64,000 nucleotides of DNA from Sphingomonas sp. SUN019 (GTDB taxonomy: Bacteria > Pseudomonadota > Alphaproteobacteria > Sphingomonadales > Sphingomonadaceae). The stretch covers positions 1,736,001-1,800,000 of the forward strand of contig NZ_CP096971.1 of NCBI RefSeq assembly GCF_024758705.1. The letters are read 5' to 3'. The translations under genes and the position numbers were made by a program. This document shows, one piece after another, positions 43,638-53,324 of the stretch; position 1 is the first letter of the stretch; the number at the start of each line of letters is the position of its first letter. The notes beneath the pieces were generated by a model, which ran no database searches, had not been told where the DNA came from, and saw nothing but the letters and a program-made list of their open reading frames with translations.

Positions 43638-43677
43638 CGAAACGGCGATCTTTGACGACGTGACCCTTATTTCTTGC

Positions 43678-46254
43678 TCAGAACGCCCCGCTGATCCCGA
43701 AGCTCAGCGAATAAGAATAGATTTCGCGTGAGAATGTCTGGGTCTTGTCGGCCTGATAGAAGGCGAGCGGCGCGTTGGTGATGTTCGACGCGGTGCCGAA
43801 CAGCTCGATCTTGTCGGTCAGGTCGAAGCTCAGTTTCGCATCCAGCTGCGCGCGCGCCTTGTTGTAGATGTCCGAGGTACGCACCGCGCCGATGCTCTCG
43901 ATATAGTCGTCGCGGTACGACAGCGCGACGCGCGCCTCGATCCGGCCGATCGCATAAAAGATCGCGGCGTTGGCGATTCTGTCCGATTGGCGGAAGAACG
44001 GAATGTCCTCGGCCTCGCGTCCCGGCACCTGCAGGTCGGACTTCACATAGGTGCCGTTGACTGACACCCCCAGCCCGTCGAGCGGCGCGGGCAGGAAGCT
44101 CAGCTGATATTGCAGATTGGCCTCGACCCCCAGGATATAGCCGCTCTTCGCGTTCAGAGGCTGCGACAGCTGGGTCAACGGCACGCCGTTCAACACCGTG
44201 TTCAGGACGATCCCGTTGTAGATCGGATTCTCGATCTTCTTGTAGAACACGCCCGCCGACACGATCGCCTCGCGCGCCGGATAGAATTCGGCGGTCAGGT
44301 CGAGCCCCATCGATTTGAACGGCTTCAGATCGGGGTTGCCCGCCGAACCGACGCCCGCGTCTTCCTCGAACGTCGGCACCGCCGCATCGTAGTTCGGGCG
44401 ACCGATCGTGTTGGTGTACGCGGCACGGATCTGCACGTCGTCGCTCGGGCGGTAATTCAGGTGCAGGCTGGGCAGCACGTCGGTGTAGCGGTTCACACCG
44501 GTCAGCGGCGTGATGTCGGACCGCTCCAGCACACGGTCGCCGTCTGCGTCGCGCACCGAAAAGGCGGTCGATCGCGTATCGGTATGCTCGACGCGAACGC
44601 CGCCGATCGCGGTCAGGTCACCCAGCGTGATACTGCCCATGCCGTAACCGGCGTAGATCTTCTCGCGGATGCCGTAGTCGACGTTGAAATCGTTGCGCAG
44701 CGTCTCGATCGTGTTGAGCGTGAACCCTACGGAATTGGCGTCGAACAGGCCAAGCAGCTTGCCGTAGTCCAGCCGCGGGCCGAACACGCCGGGATAATCG
44801 CCGTTGTAGTAAGGCGAAGCGTCGTTCGTCATCGCCCCCGCCAGCGTCGCGGCGCCGGTGTAATCGTACCGCAGGCGGCGGCTGTCGCGCGTCTTGTGGC
44901 GGTTGAGGTATTTGCCGCCCAGCTTGATGAAGCCTTCGGTGTCGCCGAACACATCGCCGAAGGTCACGTCGGCGCGACCCGAATGCAGCGTCTCGTCGAT
45001 TTCCTCGCTGCGGAACTGGAAACGGCGCAAATTGTAGATCGACGCATTGGCGATCGCCGGATTGATCTGGCTGAACACCGGCCGCGATGGCGACAGATCG
45101 ATCGTGTTGTTCAGCGTATCGGGCGAGATCGCATCGAGATCGTCGCGCACCGGGGTATGTTCGCTCGCGTTCGCGTAGGTGTAGTTGAACGCCAGCTTTC
45201 CGCCGCCGAAATCCCATTCGCCGCCGGGTGAGACGTTGAGCAGTTTCTGCGTCTGGTTGTTCTGCCGAAACGCGCGCGTGCCGCGGCCGCGCGAATAGCG
45301 GATGCTGGTCGGCGACAGGATCGTCGCGGTGCCGCGATCGTAATCGTAATCGAGGAAATCGCGCCCTTCCTCATCGGTATATTCGTTGTAGATGTTGCGG
45401 ATGTAGAGCGACAGGTCGGCCCCGCGCCATTCCAGGTTCAGCACCGCGCCGATGCGTTCGCGCGTGATCTCATAATCGTACAGCTGATATTGCGCGGGCG
45501 CGTTGCGCACGCCTGGCCCACGCGGAATCCACGATACCGGATTGGCGGTCTGCGAGCTCAGGAAACGCTTGTTGTAGCTGGCCGCCGCGACGATCCCGAA
45601 ACTGTCGTCGCCGCCGAAGCGCGTGCCATAGGTCAGGCTGCCGCCGCCGCCCAGACGGCCGTCGATATCGTTCAACGATCCGCGCAGACTGCCGAACAGG
45701 AAGCTGTCGGCCCGGTCGAACGCGGACGGGGTGCGGATGTTGATCGTGCCGCCGACCGCATTGGCGTCATAGTCGGCCGTCACCGCCTTGATCACCTCGA
45801 TCGACGCGACCAGATCGGACGGGATGGTGTCGAGCGAGACCCGGCGACCCTCCGCTTCGGGCGCGCCAACGAGATTCCCGTCGATCGTGACGTTGTTCAG
45901 GTTCGAATCGACCCCGCGAACGACGGCGTAGCGCGCCTCCCCCTGGTCGATCTGCACCGATACGCCGGGTAGCCGCTGGATCGCCTCGGCCGGGTTGTAA
46001 TCGGGCAGCTTGCCGACGGTATCGGCGGACACCGCCTCGATGATGGTCGGCGCGTCGCGCTTGATGCGGATCGCGGCCAGGGTGGAGGCGCGGTCGCCCG
46101 TGACGACGATGTCCTCCGCGGTTTCGTCCGGTGCGACCGGGGCGTCCTGCGCCTGCGCGGCGGTCGCGGCAAAGGCCAGCGCGACGACGCTGGCGGTCAG
46201 CGCCAGCCGACGGAGGGCGTGCGCGTTGCGATCGATCAAATGCCCGTCAGCCAT
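43678..46254 (-). CDS. TonB-dependent receptor (Xanthomonas/Caulobacter type)
   Basis: An 858-residue outer-membrane receptor of the TIGR01782-like group. Signal peptide ending AAQAQ; TonB box TAEDIVVTGDRAST; plug motifs IIEAVSADTVGKLPDYNPAEAIQRLPGVSV and VIKAVTADYDANAVGGTINI; barrel ending SFGISGAF with the C-terminal Phe. It diverges from a PhoD-type phosphatase/amidase pair, which may fit an organophosphate or nucleotide-like ligand, but ligand prediction is weak in this group. An ATCGATAGCTATT element lies in the divergent promoter region. Confidence 0.93.
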   Translation of the reverse strand: MADGHLIDRNAHALRRLALTASVVALAFAATAAQAQDAPVAPDETAEDIVVTGDRASTLAAIRIKRDAPTIIEAVSADTVGKLPDYNPAEAIQRLPGVSVQIDQGEARYAVVRGVDSNLNNVTIDGNLVGAPEAEGRRVSLDTIPSDLVASIEVIKAVTADYDANAVGGTINIRTPSAFDRADSFLFGSLRGSLNDIDGRLGGGGSLTYGTRFGGDDSFGIVAAASYNKRFLSSQTANPVSWIPRGPGVRNAPAQYQLYDYEITRERIGAVLNLEWRGADLSLYIRNIYNEYTDEEGRDFLDYDYDRGTATILSPTSIRYSRGRGTRAFRQNNQTQKLLNVSPGGEWDFGGGKLAFNYTYANASEHTPVRDDLDAISPDTLNNTIDLSPSRPVFSQINPAIANASIYNLRRFQFRSEEIDETLHSGRADVTFGDVFGDTEGFIKLGGKYLNRHKTRDSRRLRYDYTGAATLAGAMTNDASPYYNGDYPGVFGPRLDYGKLLGLFDANSVGFTLNTIETLRNDFNVDYGIREKIYAGYGMGSITLGDLTAIGGVRVEHTDTRSTAFSVRDADGDRVLERSDITPLTGVNRYTDVLPSLHLNYRPSDDVQIRAAYTNTIGRPNYDAAVPTFEEDAGVGSAGNPDLKPFKSMGLDLTAEFYPAREAIVSAGVFYKKIENPIYNGIVLNTVLNGVPLTQLSQPLNAKSGYILGVEANLQYQLSFLPAPLDGLGVSVNGTYVKSDLQVPGREAEDIPFFRQSDRIANAAIFYAIGRIEARVALSYRDDYIESIGAVRTSDIYNKARAQLDAKLSFDLTDKIELFGTASNITNAPLAFYQADKTQTFSREIYSYSLSFGISGAF

Positions 46255-46333
46255 CTGTATTCCCCTTTTGCCGTATCGATTCCGTGCGGCGTCGCCTCGC
46301 CCTGTGGCCGCGCTTTGCGTAAGCTTTGTGACA

Positions 46334-46346
46334 ATCGATAGCTATT
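46334..46346. promoter_or_regulatory. ATCGATAGCTATT element in divergent promoter
   Basis: The sequence at 46334-46346 contains the self-complementary ATAGCTAT and matches both arms of the inverted repeat upstream of the ROK regulator (21275 and 21304). It lies between the TonB receptor (start 46254) and the PhoD gene (start 46441). Confidence 0.35.
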
Positions 46347-46440
46347 ACTATTGCAATTTGCGCGCGGGTGGCAAGACTGTCACGATGCAGTCGCGGCAGG
46401 TCGGCATCGCCGTCGGCAGGATCGCGACCAAGGAGCAGTG

Positions 46441-48066
46441 ATGACCGATCTTTACGCCGACCGGCGATCGTTCCTGACCGCGGGCGCCGCGGGATTTGGA
46501 TTGCTCGGGCTGCCCGGTGCGGCGCGCGCAACGGCGAGCGGCTTCACCCACGGCGTCGCGAGCGGCGATCCCAAACAGGCGAGCGTGATCCTGTGGACGC
46601 GCTATCGCCCCGCGAACGGCGGCGAGACGAGCATACGCGTGGAGGTGGCGGAGGATGAGCGGTTCCGCCGCATCGTCTCGCGCGGCGAAGGCGTCGCCTC
46701 ACCCAATGCGGACCACTGCGTGAAGCTGCGTCCCGCCGGACTGAAACCCGGCCGCTGGTATCACTACCGCTTCATCGCCGAGGGGGGCGACCGATCCCCG
46801 CCCGGCCGGACCCGCACGTTGCCCGCGCGCGGCACCAATCCGTTCCGCATCGCGGTGATGTCGTGCGCCAACAAGGAATTCGGCTTCTTCAACGGTTATG
46901 CCCATGTCGCTGCGCGCGACGACGTGGATCTCGTCATCCATCTCGGCGACTACATTTACGAATGGGGCACCGGGCAGCACAGCCAGGCGGCGAAGGCGAT
47001 GGCCGATCGCGCCGCACTGCCGCCGGGCGAGACCGTCACGCTGGCCGACTATCGCGCGCGTTACGCCGATTACCGCGCCGATCCCGATCTCGCCGCACTC
47101 CACGCGCGGCTGCCGATGATCTCGATCATCGACGATCATGAAGTGGCGAACAATTCGTGGCGCGGCGGGGCGAGCAACCATGATGCCAGTGAAGGAACAT
47201 GGGACGCGCGCAAGGCGGCGGCGATGCAGGCCTATCACGAATGGCTGCCGATGCCCGACACGCCGTACGATCGCTACGATATTGGCGATCTCGGCGCGAT
47301 CTTCCGGCTCGAAACGCGGCTGCTGGCGCGTGACGAGCCGCTCGATCTGGGTGATGCGCTGAAGGGCGCGGCCAATCCGCTGAAGGCAGCCGCGGCCTTT
47401 CGCGATGGCCCGCTGGCCGATCCGCGCCGCACGATGCTGGGCGCGGCGCAGGAACGCTGGCTCGGCGACGGTTTCGCTGCCTCGGTCAAGGCGGGGCAGC
47501 GTTGGCAGATACTTGCGCAACAGGTGGCGATGGGGCCGATGGTGCTGCCCGCACAGGCCCCCGGCTGGTTCGACGCGCCGCCGCCCGCCGCCACGGTCGA
47601 CCGGCTGAAGCTGGGCGTGGCCGCGGCTAAGCTCGGTCTGCCGTTCAGCATGGATAATTGGAACGGTTATCCCGCCGCACGCACCCGCCTGCTCGACAGC
47701 GCGATCGCCGCCAAGGCAGATCTCATCACGCTGTCGGGCGACAGCCACAATGCCTGGGCATTCGATCTCGCCTCGGGCAACCGTGCGGCGGGCGTCGAAT
47801 TCGCCGGGCAGTCGATTGCCTCATTCGGGTTCGAGGCGCGCTTCACCGCCGATCCGGCGCGTATCGCCGCCGATCTGGTCGCGGCCAATCCGGCGCTGCG
47901 CTGGTGCGACACCAGCCGCCGTGGCTATATGACGGTGACGCTGACCAGCGACAGCGCGCGATCGGACTGGACGATGCTCGACACCGTCCGCCGCCGCTCG
48001 CTCGCCGTGACCGGCACCACCACCGCGCAGGTCGCGCACGGCGCACGCAAACTGGAGATGGCATGA
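46441..48066 (+). CDS. phoD: PhoD-type alkaline phosphatase
   Basis: A 541-residue metallophosphatase of the PhoD family, Tat-exported (DRRSFLTAGAAGFGLLGL). N-terminal Ig-like PhoD domain (FTHGVASGDPKQASVILWTRY) and catalytic domain with MSCANKEFGFFNGY, IHLGDYIYEWG, SIIDDHEVANN and TLSGDSHNAWAF, which carry the Fe/Ca ligands. It releases phosphate from mono- and diesters in the periplasm. The ATG at 46441 is 6 nt after AAGGAG. The stop overlaps the amidase start (ATGA at 48063), so they are cotranslated. Confidence 0.92.
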   Translation: MTDLYADRRSFLTAGAAGFGLLGLPGAARATASGFTHGVASGDPKQASVILWTRYRPANGGETSIRVEVAEDERFRRIVSRGEGVASPNADHCVKLRPAGLKPGRWYHYRFIAEGGDRSPPGRTRTLPARGTNPFRIAVMSCANKEFGFFNGYAHVAARDDVDLVIHLGDYIYEWGTGQHSQAAKAMADRAALPPGETVTLADYRARYADYRADPDLAALHARLPMISIIDDHEVANNSWRGGASNHDASEGTWDARKAAAMQAYHEWLPMPDTPYDRYDIGDLGAIFRLETRLLARDEPLDLGDALKGAANPLKAAAAFRDGPLADPRRTMLGAAQERWLGDGFAASVKAGQRWQILAQQVAMGPMVLPAQAPGWFDAPPPAATVDRLKLGVAAAKLGLPFSMDNWNGYPAARTRLLDSAIAAKADLITLSGDSHNAWAFDLASGNRAAGVEFAGQSIASFGFEARFTADPARIAADLVAANPALRWCDTSRRGYMTVTLTSDSARSDWTMLDTVRRRSLAVTGTTTAQVAHGARKLEMA

Positions 48067-49493
48067 GCTTTCCCGATTATGCCGAGCATGACGGCCTCGG
48101 CCTCGCCAGACTGGTGCGCGACGGCGACGTTTCGGCCGCCGAACTGGTCGAGGCCGCGATTGAACGGATCGAGCGCAACGACGGCGTGGTCAACGCGATC
48201 ACCCACCGCGCCTTCGACGAAGCCCGCGCCGCCGCCGCCAAGCCGCTGGTCGACGGGCCGTTCGCCGGGGTGCCGTTCATCGTCAAGGATTTCGGCATCG
48301 GCGTCGCCGGCTGGCCCAACACCAGCGGCAGCCGCTTCTGCCGCGATATCGTCGACGAGGCGGATACCGGGCTGATGCGCCGCTATCGCGAAAGCGGCGT
48401 CATCCCGATCGCGCGCGGGGCCAGTTCGGAATACGGCATCATCGGCAATGTCGAGACCGCGGCGTACGGCGCGGTGCGCAATCCGTGGAACCCCGATCAT
48501 ATCGCGGGTGGCTCGTCGGGCGGATCGGCGGCGGCGGTCGCGGCGGGCTATGTGCCGGTCGCGCACGCCAGCGACGGGCTGGGATCGATCCGCATCCCCG
48601 CCGCCTGCTGCGGGCTAGTGGGCCTGAAGGTGACGCGTGATCGCAACCCGAACCTGCCCGACGGTTTCGACTATGCGATGGGCTTCTGCGTCGATCATGT
48701 CGTGACCCGCAGCGTGCGCGACAGCGCAGCGATGCTGGATGTGACCGGCGTGCCCGAGGCCGGATCGCCCTATGCCATCCCCGCCAAAGCCGGGCCGTAT
48801 CTCGACGAGGTAACCCGCGAACCCGGACGGCTGCGCATCGCCTGGTCCGGACAGACTCCGCGCGGCGGCGGGCCGGGGCCGGAGGTGCAGGCCGCGCTCG
48901 GACGCACCGCCGCGCTGCTGGCCTCGCTCGGGCATGACGTGGTCGAACAGCCGCTGGGCGTCGACCAGATCGCGATACACGCCGCCCGTGCGCCGGTCTC
49001 CGCCGCCAATTTCGCCGCAGGCATGGCGCGCGTGATCGCGCGCGTCGGGCGTGAGCCCGAGCCCGGCGAACTCGAACCGCTGACGCTGGCCGCACTCCAC
49101 GGATCGCGTGCGGTCACCGGCGAGGCAGCATTCAGGGGCTTTCAGGAATTGCGGATGCTCTGCCGCAGTGTCGTCGAGCGGTTCGATACATTCGACGTCT
49201 TCCTATCGCCGGTTATGACCGCCCCGCCGCCGCCGATCGGCACGATCAGCGGCGCGGACGGCGATCCGGCGGATATCGTCAAGAAACAGGCGGCGCTGTT
49301 CCCCTATGCCGCCTTGTTCAACTTCACCGGCCAGCCATCGCTGTCGCTGCCGCTGGAAATGTCGCCCGACGATCTGCCGATCGGGATGATGTTCACCGCA
49401 CGCTATGCCGATGAGGCGACCTTGTTCCGCCTGGCCGGGCAGCTGGAGCGCGAGCAGCCCTGGTCAGGGCGCCGCCCGGCGATCTGGAATTGA
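48063..49493 (+). CDS. Amidase signature family enzyme
   Basis: A 476-residue amidase with the Ser-cisSer-Lys triad: Lys in [11 protein letters not shown], cis-Ser in [15 protein letters not shown] and the nucleophile in [21 protein letters not shown]. It hydrolyses C-N bonds of amides or carbamoyl compounds; the substrate cannot be stated. No signal peptide, so cytoplasmic. Coupled to phoD by an ATGA overlap, which hints that a phosphorylated amide, or a shared inducer, links them. The 3' end overlaps the convergent propeller-like gene by 30 bp. Confidence 0.92.
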   Translation: MSFPDYAEHDGLGLARLVRDGDVSAAELVEAAIERIERNDGVVNAITHRAFDEARAAAAKPLVDGPFAGVPFIVKDFGIGVAGWPNTSGSRFCRDIVDEADTGLMRRYRESGVIPIARGASSEYGIIGNVETAAYGAVRNPWNPDHIAGGSSGGSAAAVAAGYVPVAHASDGLGSIRIPAACCGLVGLKVTRDRNPNLPDGFDYAMGFCVDHVVTRSVRDSAAMLDVTGVPEAGSPYAIPAKAGPYLDEVTREPGRLRIAWSGQTPRGGGPGPEVQAALGRTAALLASLGHDVVEQPLGVDQIAIHAARAPVSAANFAAGMARVIARVGREPEPGELEPLTLAALHGSRAVTGEAAFRGFQELRMLCRSVVERFDTFDVFLSPVMTAPPPPIGTISGADGDPADIVKKQAALFPYAALFNFTGQPSLSLPLEMSPDDLPIGMMFTARYADEATLFRLAGQLEREQPWSGRRPAIWN

Positions 49494-50297
49494 GCGGGGT
49501 CCGACGACCGGCAGGCGGCTGACCACGACACTGGCGTCGGATCGGCTGATCGACCAGAGTGTCCGCGGCTGCGCCGGATCCCACGCGATCGCCTGCCCCC
49601 CGGTCGCGACCGGAATCGTCGCGACATGGCGCAAGGTCGATCCCGCTTCGGGCAACGCCACGACATAAATTTCGGGCGCGTCGTGGCCGGTGACGTAGAG
49701 CAAACCGTCGTCGCCCCAAACCCCGCCCGAACTGCTGTACGGCTTCATCGCGGCCAGCACGCTGTCCGGGAACAGCCACGCCTCCTGCCGCACGAACGCA
49801 TCGTCCATCCGCACCAGCAAGGTCGCACGGTGGTCGCGCCCCGCGTCCCCGCCCTTCGCGTCGTAATTGGCGTAGCCCGCCCACCAATATCCGTCACGGC
49901 GGATGATCCAGGTCAGCGATCCGGTACCCGGCCCCAGACTGTGGCTGGAGAGGTGCCGCAGCGTGCGCGCGTCGAACGTCTCGATCGAACTCGCCATCGG
50001 CACGCGCGGATAGTTGGAATGCGCGCAGATCAGCCGCGCCGCATCGACCACGCAGGAATTGAGGTGCTGAAACAGCGCCGGATCGCCCTCCCACCGCGCG
50101 ACGCGACGCCCCGATCGGCGATCGTAAGCGGCGATGGTGCGGTTATCGATCGCGTAGAAGCGCGCCGCATCGACCGAGACGCCCTGCCGTGCCTCAGGCA
50201 CCGGGTAGCGGCGCACTTCGGTCGCGCGCGGCGTGACCTGCGCCATCGCACCCGCAGTCAACGATAGCGCCGCGACGCAAAGTACAGCGCGACTCAT
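49464..50297 (-). CDS. Secreted propeller-like protein of unknown function
   Basis: A 277-residue protein with a signal peptide (MSRAVLCVAALSLTAGAMA). The rest has repeated segments such as GVSVDAARFYAIDNRTIAAYDRRSGRRV, VWGDDGLLYVTGHDAPEIYVV and AIAWDPAQPRTLWSISRSD, each like a blade of a quinoprotein or SMP-30-type beta-propeller. No catalytic motif is visible. The ATG at 50297 overlaps the TetR stop. It ends the four-gene operon; it may bind or sense the compound processed by the upstream enzymes. Confidence 0.78.
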   Translation of the reverse strand: MSRAVLCVAALSLTAGAMAQVTPRATEVRRYPVPEARQGVSVDAARFYAIDNRTIAAYDRRSGRRVARWEGDPALFQHLNSCVVDAARLICAHSNYPRVPMASSIETFDARTLRHLSSHSLGPGTGSLTWIIRRDGYWWAGYANYDAKGGDAGRDHRATLLVRMDDAFVRQEAWLFPDSVLAAMKPYSSSGGVWGDDGLLYVTGHDAPEIYVVALPEAGSTLRHVATIPVATGGQAIAWDPAQPRTLWSISRSDASVVVSRLPVVGPRSIPDRRAAP

Positions 50298-50920
50298 TCG
50301 CGCGGCGCGCGCGGCAGATCGCCGCGCAGCGTGTGCGCGGCGTATCGGAACGCGGCGTCGGCGGAGAGGCTGGTCTCCTCGGTCAGCATCTCGTCCACCG
50401 CGAAACCCATCTCTACCGACAGCCGCAGCCGCTGCCACAATTCGTCCCGGTCGATATCGGGCAAATGCGCGGCATAGGCGTCGGTCAGACGATCGGTGAC
50501 GTAGCGGTGCGATTCGACGCGGACATGGACCAGCCGCGGGCTGGCGTGAAGCGCGCGCAGGATCCAAACCGCGCCCGGTTCGCTGGCGGTGACGGCGGCG
50601 GTCTCGCGCAGCAGTTCCTCGATATTGCCGCGCAATGCGGCCAGGCCGCCGGGCGCATGGCGCGCGATCCATTGCTCCAGCGCTGCATTCTGCCGCGCCA
50701 TCAGCCGCCGCCCCAGCGCCTCCAGCACCGCGTATTTATCGTCGAAATAACGATAGAGCGCAGGCGGGGTCAGCCCGGCGCGCGCGCAGATCAGATTGGT
50801 CGAGATGCGGTCGATCCCCACCTCCGCCAGCAATTCACCCGCGACGTTCAGCAGCAGTTCGTAGGTCGCCTGCGACCGTTCCTGCTTGGGACGACGGACG
50901 ATGTCCTGGGTATCGCTCAT
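50294..50920 (-). CDS. TetR family regulator inside the D-threonine-aldolase operon
   Basis: A 208-residue TetR-type regulator. HTH: QATYELLLNVAGELLAEVGIDRISTNLICARAGLTPPALYRYFDDKYAVLEAL at about residues 17-68; the rest is a helical ligand domain. The start at 50920 overlaps the previous gene's stop (ATGA), so it is made with the enzymes and is likely an autoregulator of this operon. The operator would be expected upstream of 53324; I could not pick it out by eye. Confidence 0.9.
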   Translation of the reverse strand: MSDTQDIVRRPKQERSQATYELLLNVAGELLAEVGIDRISTNLICARAGLTPPALYRYFDDKYAVLEALGRRLMARQNAALEQWIARHAPGGLAALRGNIEELLRETAAVTASEPGAVWILRALHASPRLVHVRVESHRYVTDRLTDAYAAHLPDIDRDELWQRLRLSVEMGFAVDEMLTEETSLSADAAFRYAAHTLRGDLPRAPRE

Positions 50921-52053
50921 CGTGACCGCCCGCGTGCGCTGACCGGCCAGATGTCGATCAGTGTATCGCCCCGCACGACGTGGAAGCTGTCGTACAGGTT
51001 CACCGTCGGGTCGCAATGCGGTGCGGTCAGCGTCACGCGGTCGCCGATCGTAAGCCGATCAGGACCGATCACAGCACCATGTTCGTCACCCATGAAGATG
51101 AACTTTGCGCTCTCGCTCGCGCCGTCCACGATCACCGGCGGACCGCCGTCGGTCGCCATCGCCTTGAACCCGGCGTCGATCGTTGCGATTCCCTGCCCAT
51201 TCGCGCTGATGACGCGCGAATCGATGAACAGGCTGGTCTCGAACGGCGCATCCGCCGCATCCGTCAGGTCGCAATCGTTATATTGCCGGTCCATGAAGAC
51301 GTACGATCCGACCTGCAGTTCGGTGAAGACGCCCAGATCCAGGTCGATGCGGTGCGTGCCCGTGCCCGATCCGGTGATGATTTCCGGCGCATGGCCCGCC
51401 GCGGTCAGCACAGCGATCACCGTACGCAGATACTCGGTGCGATCCTCGATCGCGGCGCGGCGGCCGGCATAGCTCTCGATATGCTGCTGCGCTCCGCAGT
51501 AGAACTGCACCCCGCGATACCGGAGCGTGGGATGGCGCGCGATCGTTTCCGCCAGCGTCACCGCGTCGGCCGCGCTCGCCACGCCGGTGCGGCGGATGCC
51601 CGGATCGATATCGATGATCACGCCCAGCCGGACAGCATCGGGTGCCACCGCATACGCCAGCCGCTCCGCATTGGCAGGATGGTCCACCACCACCGTCAGC
51701 CCCTCGCTACGCCCGGCCAGCGCCGCCAACCGCGCGATCGCGGGCGGCGTCACCACCGGAGAGGTCAAGTGCAGCCCGGTGACCCCGCCCTCGGCCAAAG
51801 CCTCCGCTTCACCCAGCTTGGCGCAGCACAATCCGATCGCCCCCGCCGCGATCTGACGGCGCGCGATATCCACGCTCTTGTGCGTCTTGGCGTGCGGCCG
51901 CAGCGCCACGCTACGCGCCGCCGCCAGTCCGGCCATCGCCGCGATATTGCGGTCGAGCGCATCGGCGTCGAGCACCAGCACCGGCGTGTTCAGCGCGTCG
52001 CGCGATCCCTGCCGCCCGATCAACTCCCCATGCAGCCGCATATCGTCGCTCAT
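50917..52053 (-). CDS. D-threonine aldolase / DSD-type PLP enzyme
   Basis: A 378-residue fold-type III PLP enzyme of the D-threonine aldolase / D-serine dehydratase-like family. LNTPVLVLDADALDRNIAAMA at the N-terminus, the PLP lysine in LRPHAKTHKSVDIARRQ, phosphate-loop GSGTGTHRIDLDLG, and the C-terminal metal-binding pattern with His and Asp/Cys in LTAPHCDPTVNLYD. Such enzymes cleave D-3-hydroxy-amino acids to glycine and an aldehyde, or deaminate D-serine. Start at 52053 overlaps the oxidase stop (ATGA). The frame is open upstream only as a shadow. Confidence 0.9.
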   Translation of the reverse strand: MSDDMRLHGELIGRQGSRDALNTPVLVLDADALDRNIAAMAGLAAARSVALRPHAKTHKSVDIARRQIAAGAIGLCCAKLGEAEALAEGGVTGLHLTSPVVTPPAIARLAALAGRSEGLTVVVDHPANAERLAYAVAPDAVRLGVIIDIDPGIRRTGVASAADAVTLAETIARHPTLRYRGVQFYCGAQQHIESYAGRRAAIEDRTEYLRTVIAVLTAAGHAPEIITGSGTGTHRIDLDLGVFTELQVGSYVFMDRQYNDCDLTDAADAPFETSLFIDSRVISANGQGIATIDAGFKAMATDGGPPVIVDGASESAKFIFMGDEHGAVIGPDRLTIGDRVTLTAPHCDPTVNLYDSFHVVRGDTLIDIWPVSARGRSR

Positions 52054-53324
52054 GCGAACAATTCCGCCAGATGCGCGTTGAGGAACTTGCCGCCCGGATC
52101 GTGCGCCCGCCGCACCGCGCGAAAGCGCTCCGCCAGCGGATATAGCGCATCGACATCGTCGCGGGTCAGCGTGTGCCGCTTGGCCCAGTGCGGCCGCCCG
52201 CCATGTGCGCGGAGCACCGCCTCCGCCTCCGCGAACATCCCGCGCCACGGCATCTTCGCATATTGATGCATCGAGATCGACGCGCACGGCCCGGCGTTCA
52301 TAGGGCTCAGCCAGATGTCGTCGCCCGCGACGGTGCGATATTCGAACGGAAAGCTGACTGGCAGGCGCTTCTTCCTGATCCAGCCGACCACCTCTTTCAG
52401 CGCCGCCATCCCGTTCGCCTCGGGCAGTTCATATTCCATCTCCTCGAACCGCACGGTGCGATCGGACGGGAATATCACGTGCGCCGGCCCTTTGCGCCGT
52501 CCGCGCATCGGGGCTTTCATCGCAGATCGCTGAAGATAAGGTACCAGCATCGGCACCGCCGCGCCGATGTCGCACATCCGGCGAAAGCCCTTCTCGCTCA
52601 TGTCGCTGCGCTGGCGCGGCGGATCGCACGGATCGACCAGGTCGAGCGTCTTCAGGATCACGCTGTCGGCGTGGGGGAACCACCAGAATTCGACATGCCG
52701 GTGTCCCGCCGCGAGATCGTCGAAGCATTCCGCGATCTCATCGAACCGCCTCTTCTCGATCCGCTCCTCCAGATGAAAGGCTGGGATCACGTCGAACTCG
52801 ATCTCCACCGCCACGCCGAACAGACCGAGCGACAAGCGCTGTGCTTCGAACAGTTCGGGATTCTCGGCCGGGCTGGCGGCGACGATCGATCCGTCGGCCA
52901 AGATCAACCGGAACGATCGCACCAGCGTCGACAGGCTCCCCAGCGTCCGCCCGGTGCCGTGCGTGCCGGTCGCGATCGACCCCGCTAGCGACTGCGGATT
53001 GACGTCGCCCTGGTTGGGGAGCGACAGCCCTTCGTCCCACAGCGCCGCGGTCAGCCGCTTCAGGCTCCATCCCGCCGACGCGGTCGCCCGCGTCCGGTCG
53101 GCCGAGATCGTAAGCTCGCCCGGCATATCGTCCAGGCTGATCAGCAGTCCGGCGGTATCGCACAGCGGCATGAACGAATGCCCCGCCCCCGCCACGCGAA
53201 CTTTGTCCGCTGCCGCGATCGCCCGCGCGAGTTCGCCCTCGCTGGTTGGACGCAGCAGAGTGGCAGGAGTTGCCACGACGCTACCCGACCAGTTTGTCCA
53301 GCCCGCGGCGGCAATATAGACCAA
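52050..53324 (-). CDS. Sugar-lactone-oxidase-type FAD oxidoreductase
   Basis: A 424-residue FAD enzyme of the vanillyl-alcohol-oxidase/L-gulonolactone oxidase/D-arabinono-lactone oxidase group. N-terminal FAD_binding_4 domain with VRVAGAGHSFMPLCD and GSIATGTHGTGRTLGSLS, and the C-terminal ALO domain (SISMHQYAKMPW, HWAKRHTL and HDPGGKFLNAHL). The usual covalent-FAD His is in GAGHSFMP. The start is an unusual TTG at 53324, chosen because a perfect GGAGG lies 6 nt before it and family members begin near here; the longer frame to 53402 has no support. First gene of the operon. The substrate could be a sugar acid lactone or an alditol. Confidence 0.87.
   Translation of the reverse strand: MVYIAAAGWTNWSGSVVATPATLLRPTSEGELARAIAAADKVRVAGAGHSFMPLCDTAGLLISLDDMPGELTISADRTRATASAGWSLKRLTAALWDEGLSLPNQGDVNPQSLAGSIATGTHGTGRTLGSLSTLVRSFRLILADGSIVAASPAENPELFEAQRLSLGLFGVAVEIEFDVIPAFHLEERIEKRRFDEIAECFDDLAAGHRHVEFWWFPHADSVILKTLDLVDPCDPPRQRSDMSEKGFRRMCDIGAAVPMLVPYLQRSAMKAPMRGRRKGPAHVIFPSDRTVRFEEMEYELPEANGMAALKEVVGWIRKKRLPVSFPFEYRTVAGDDIWLSPMNAGPCASISMHQYAKMPWRGMFAEAEAVLRAHGGRPHWAKRHTLTRDDVDALYPLAERFRAVRRAHDPGGKFLNAHLAELFA

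Noticed and set aside
50921..51016. Longer start for the TetR regulator at 51016
   Set aside because: The extra residues are a shadow of the aldolase gene; ATG 50920 overlaps the upstream stop like the other genes of this operon.
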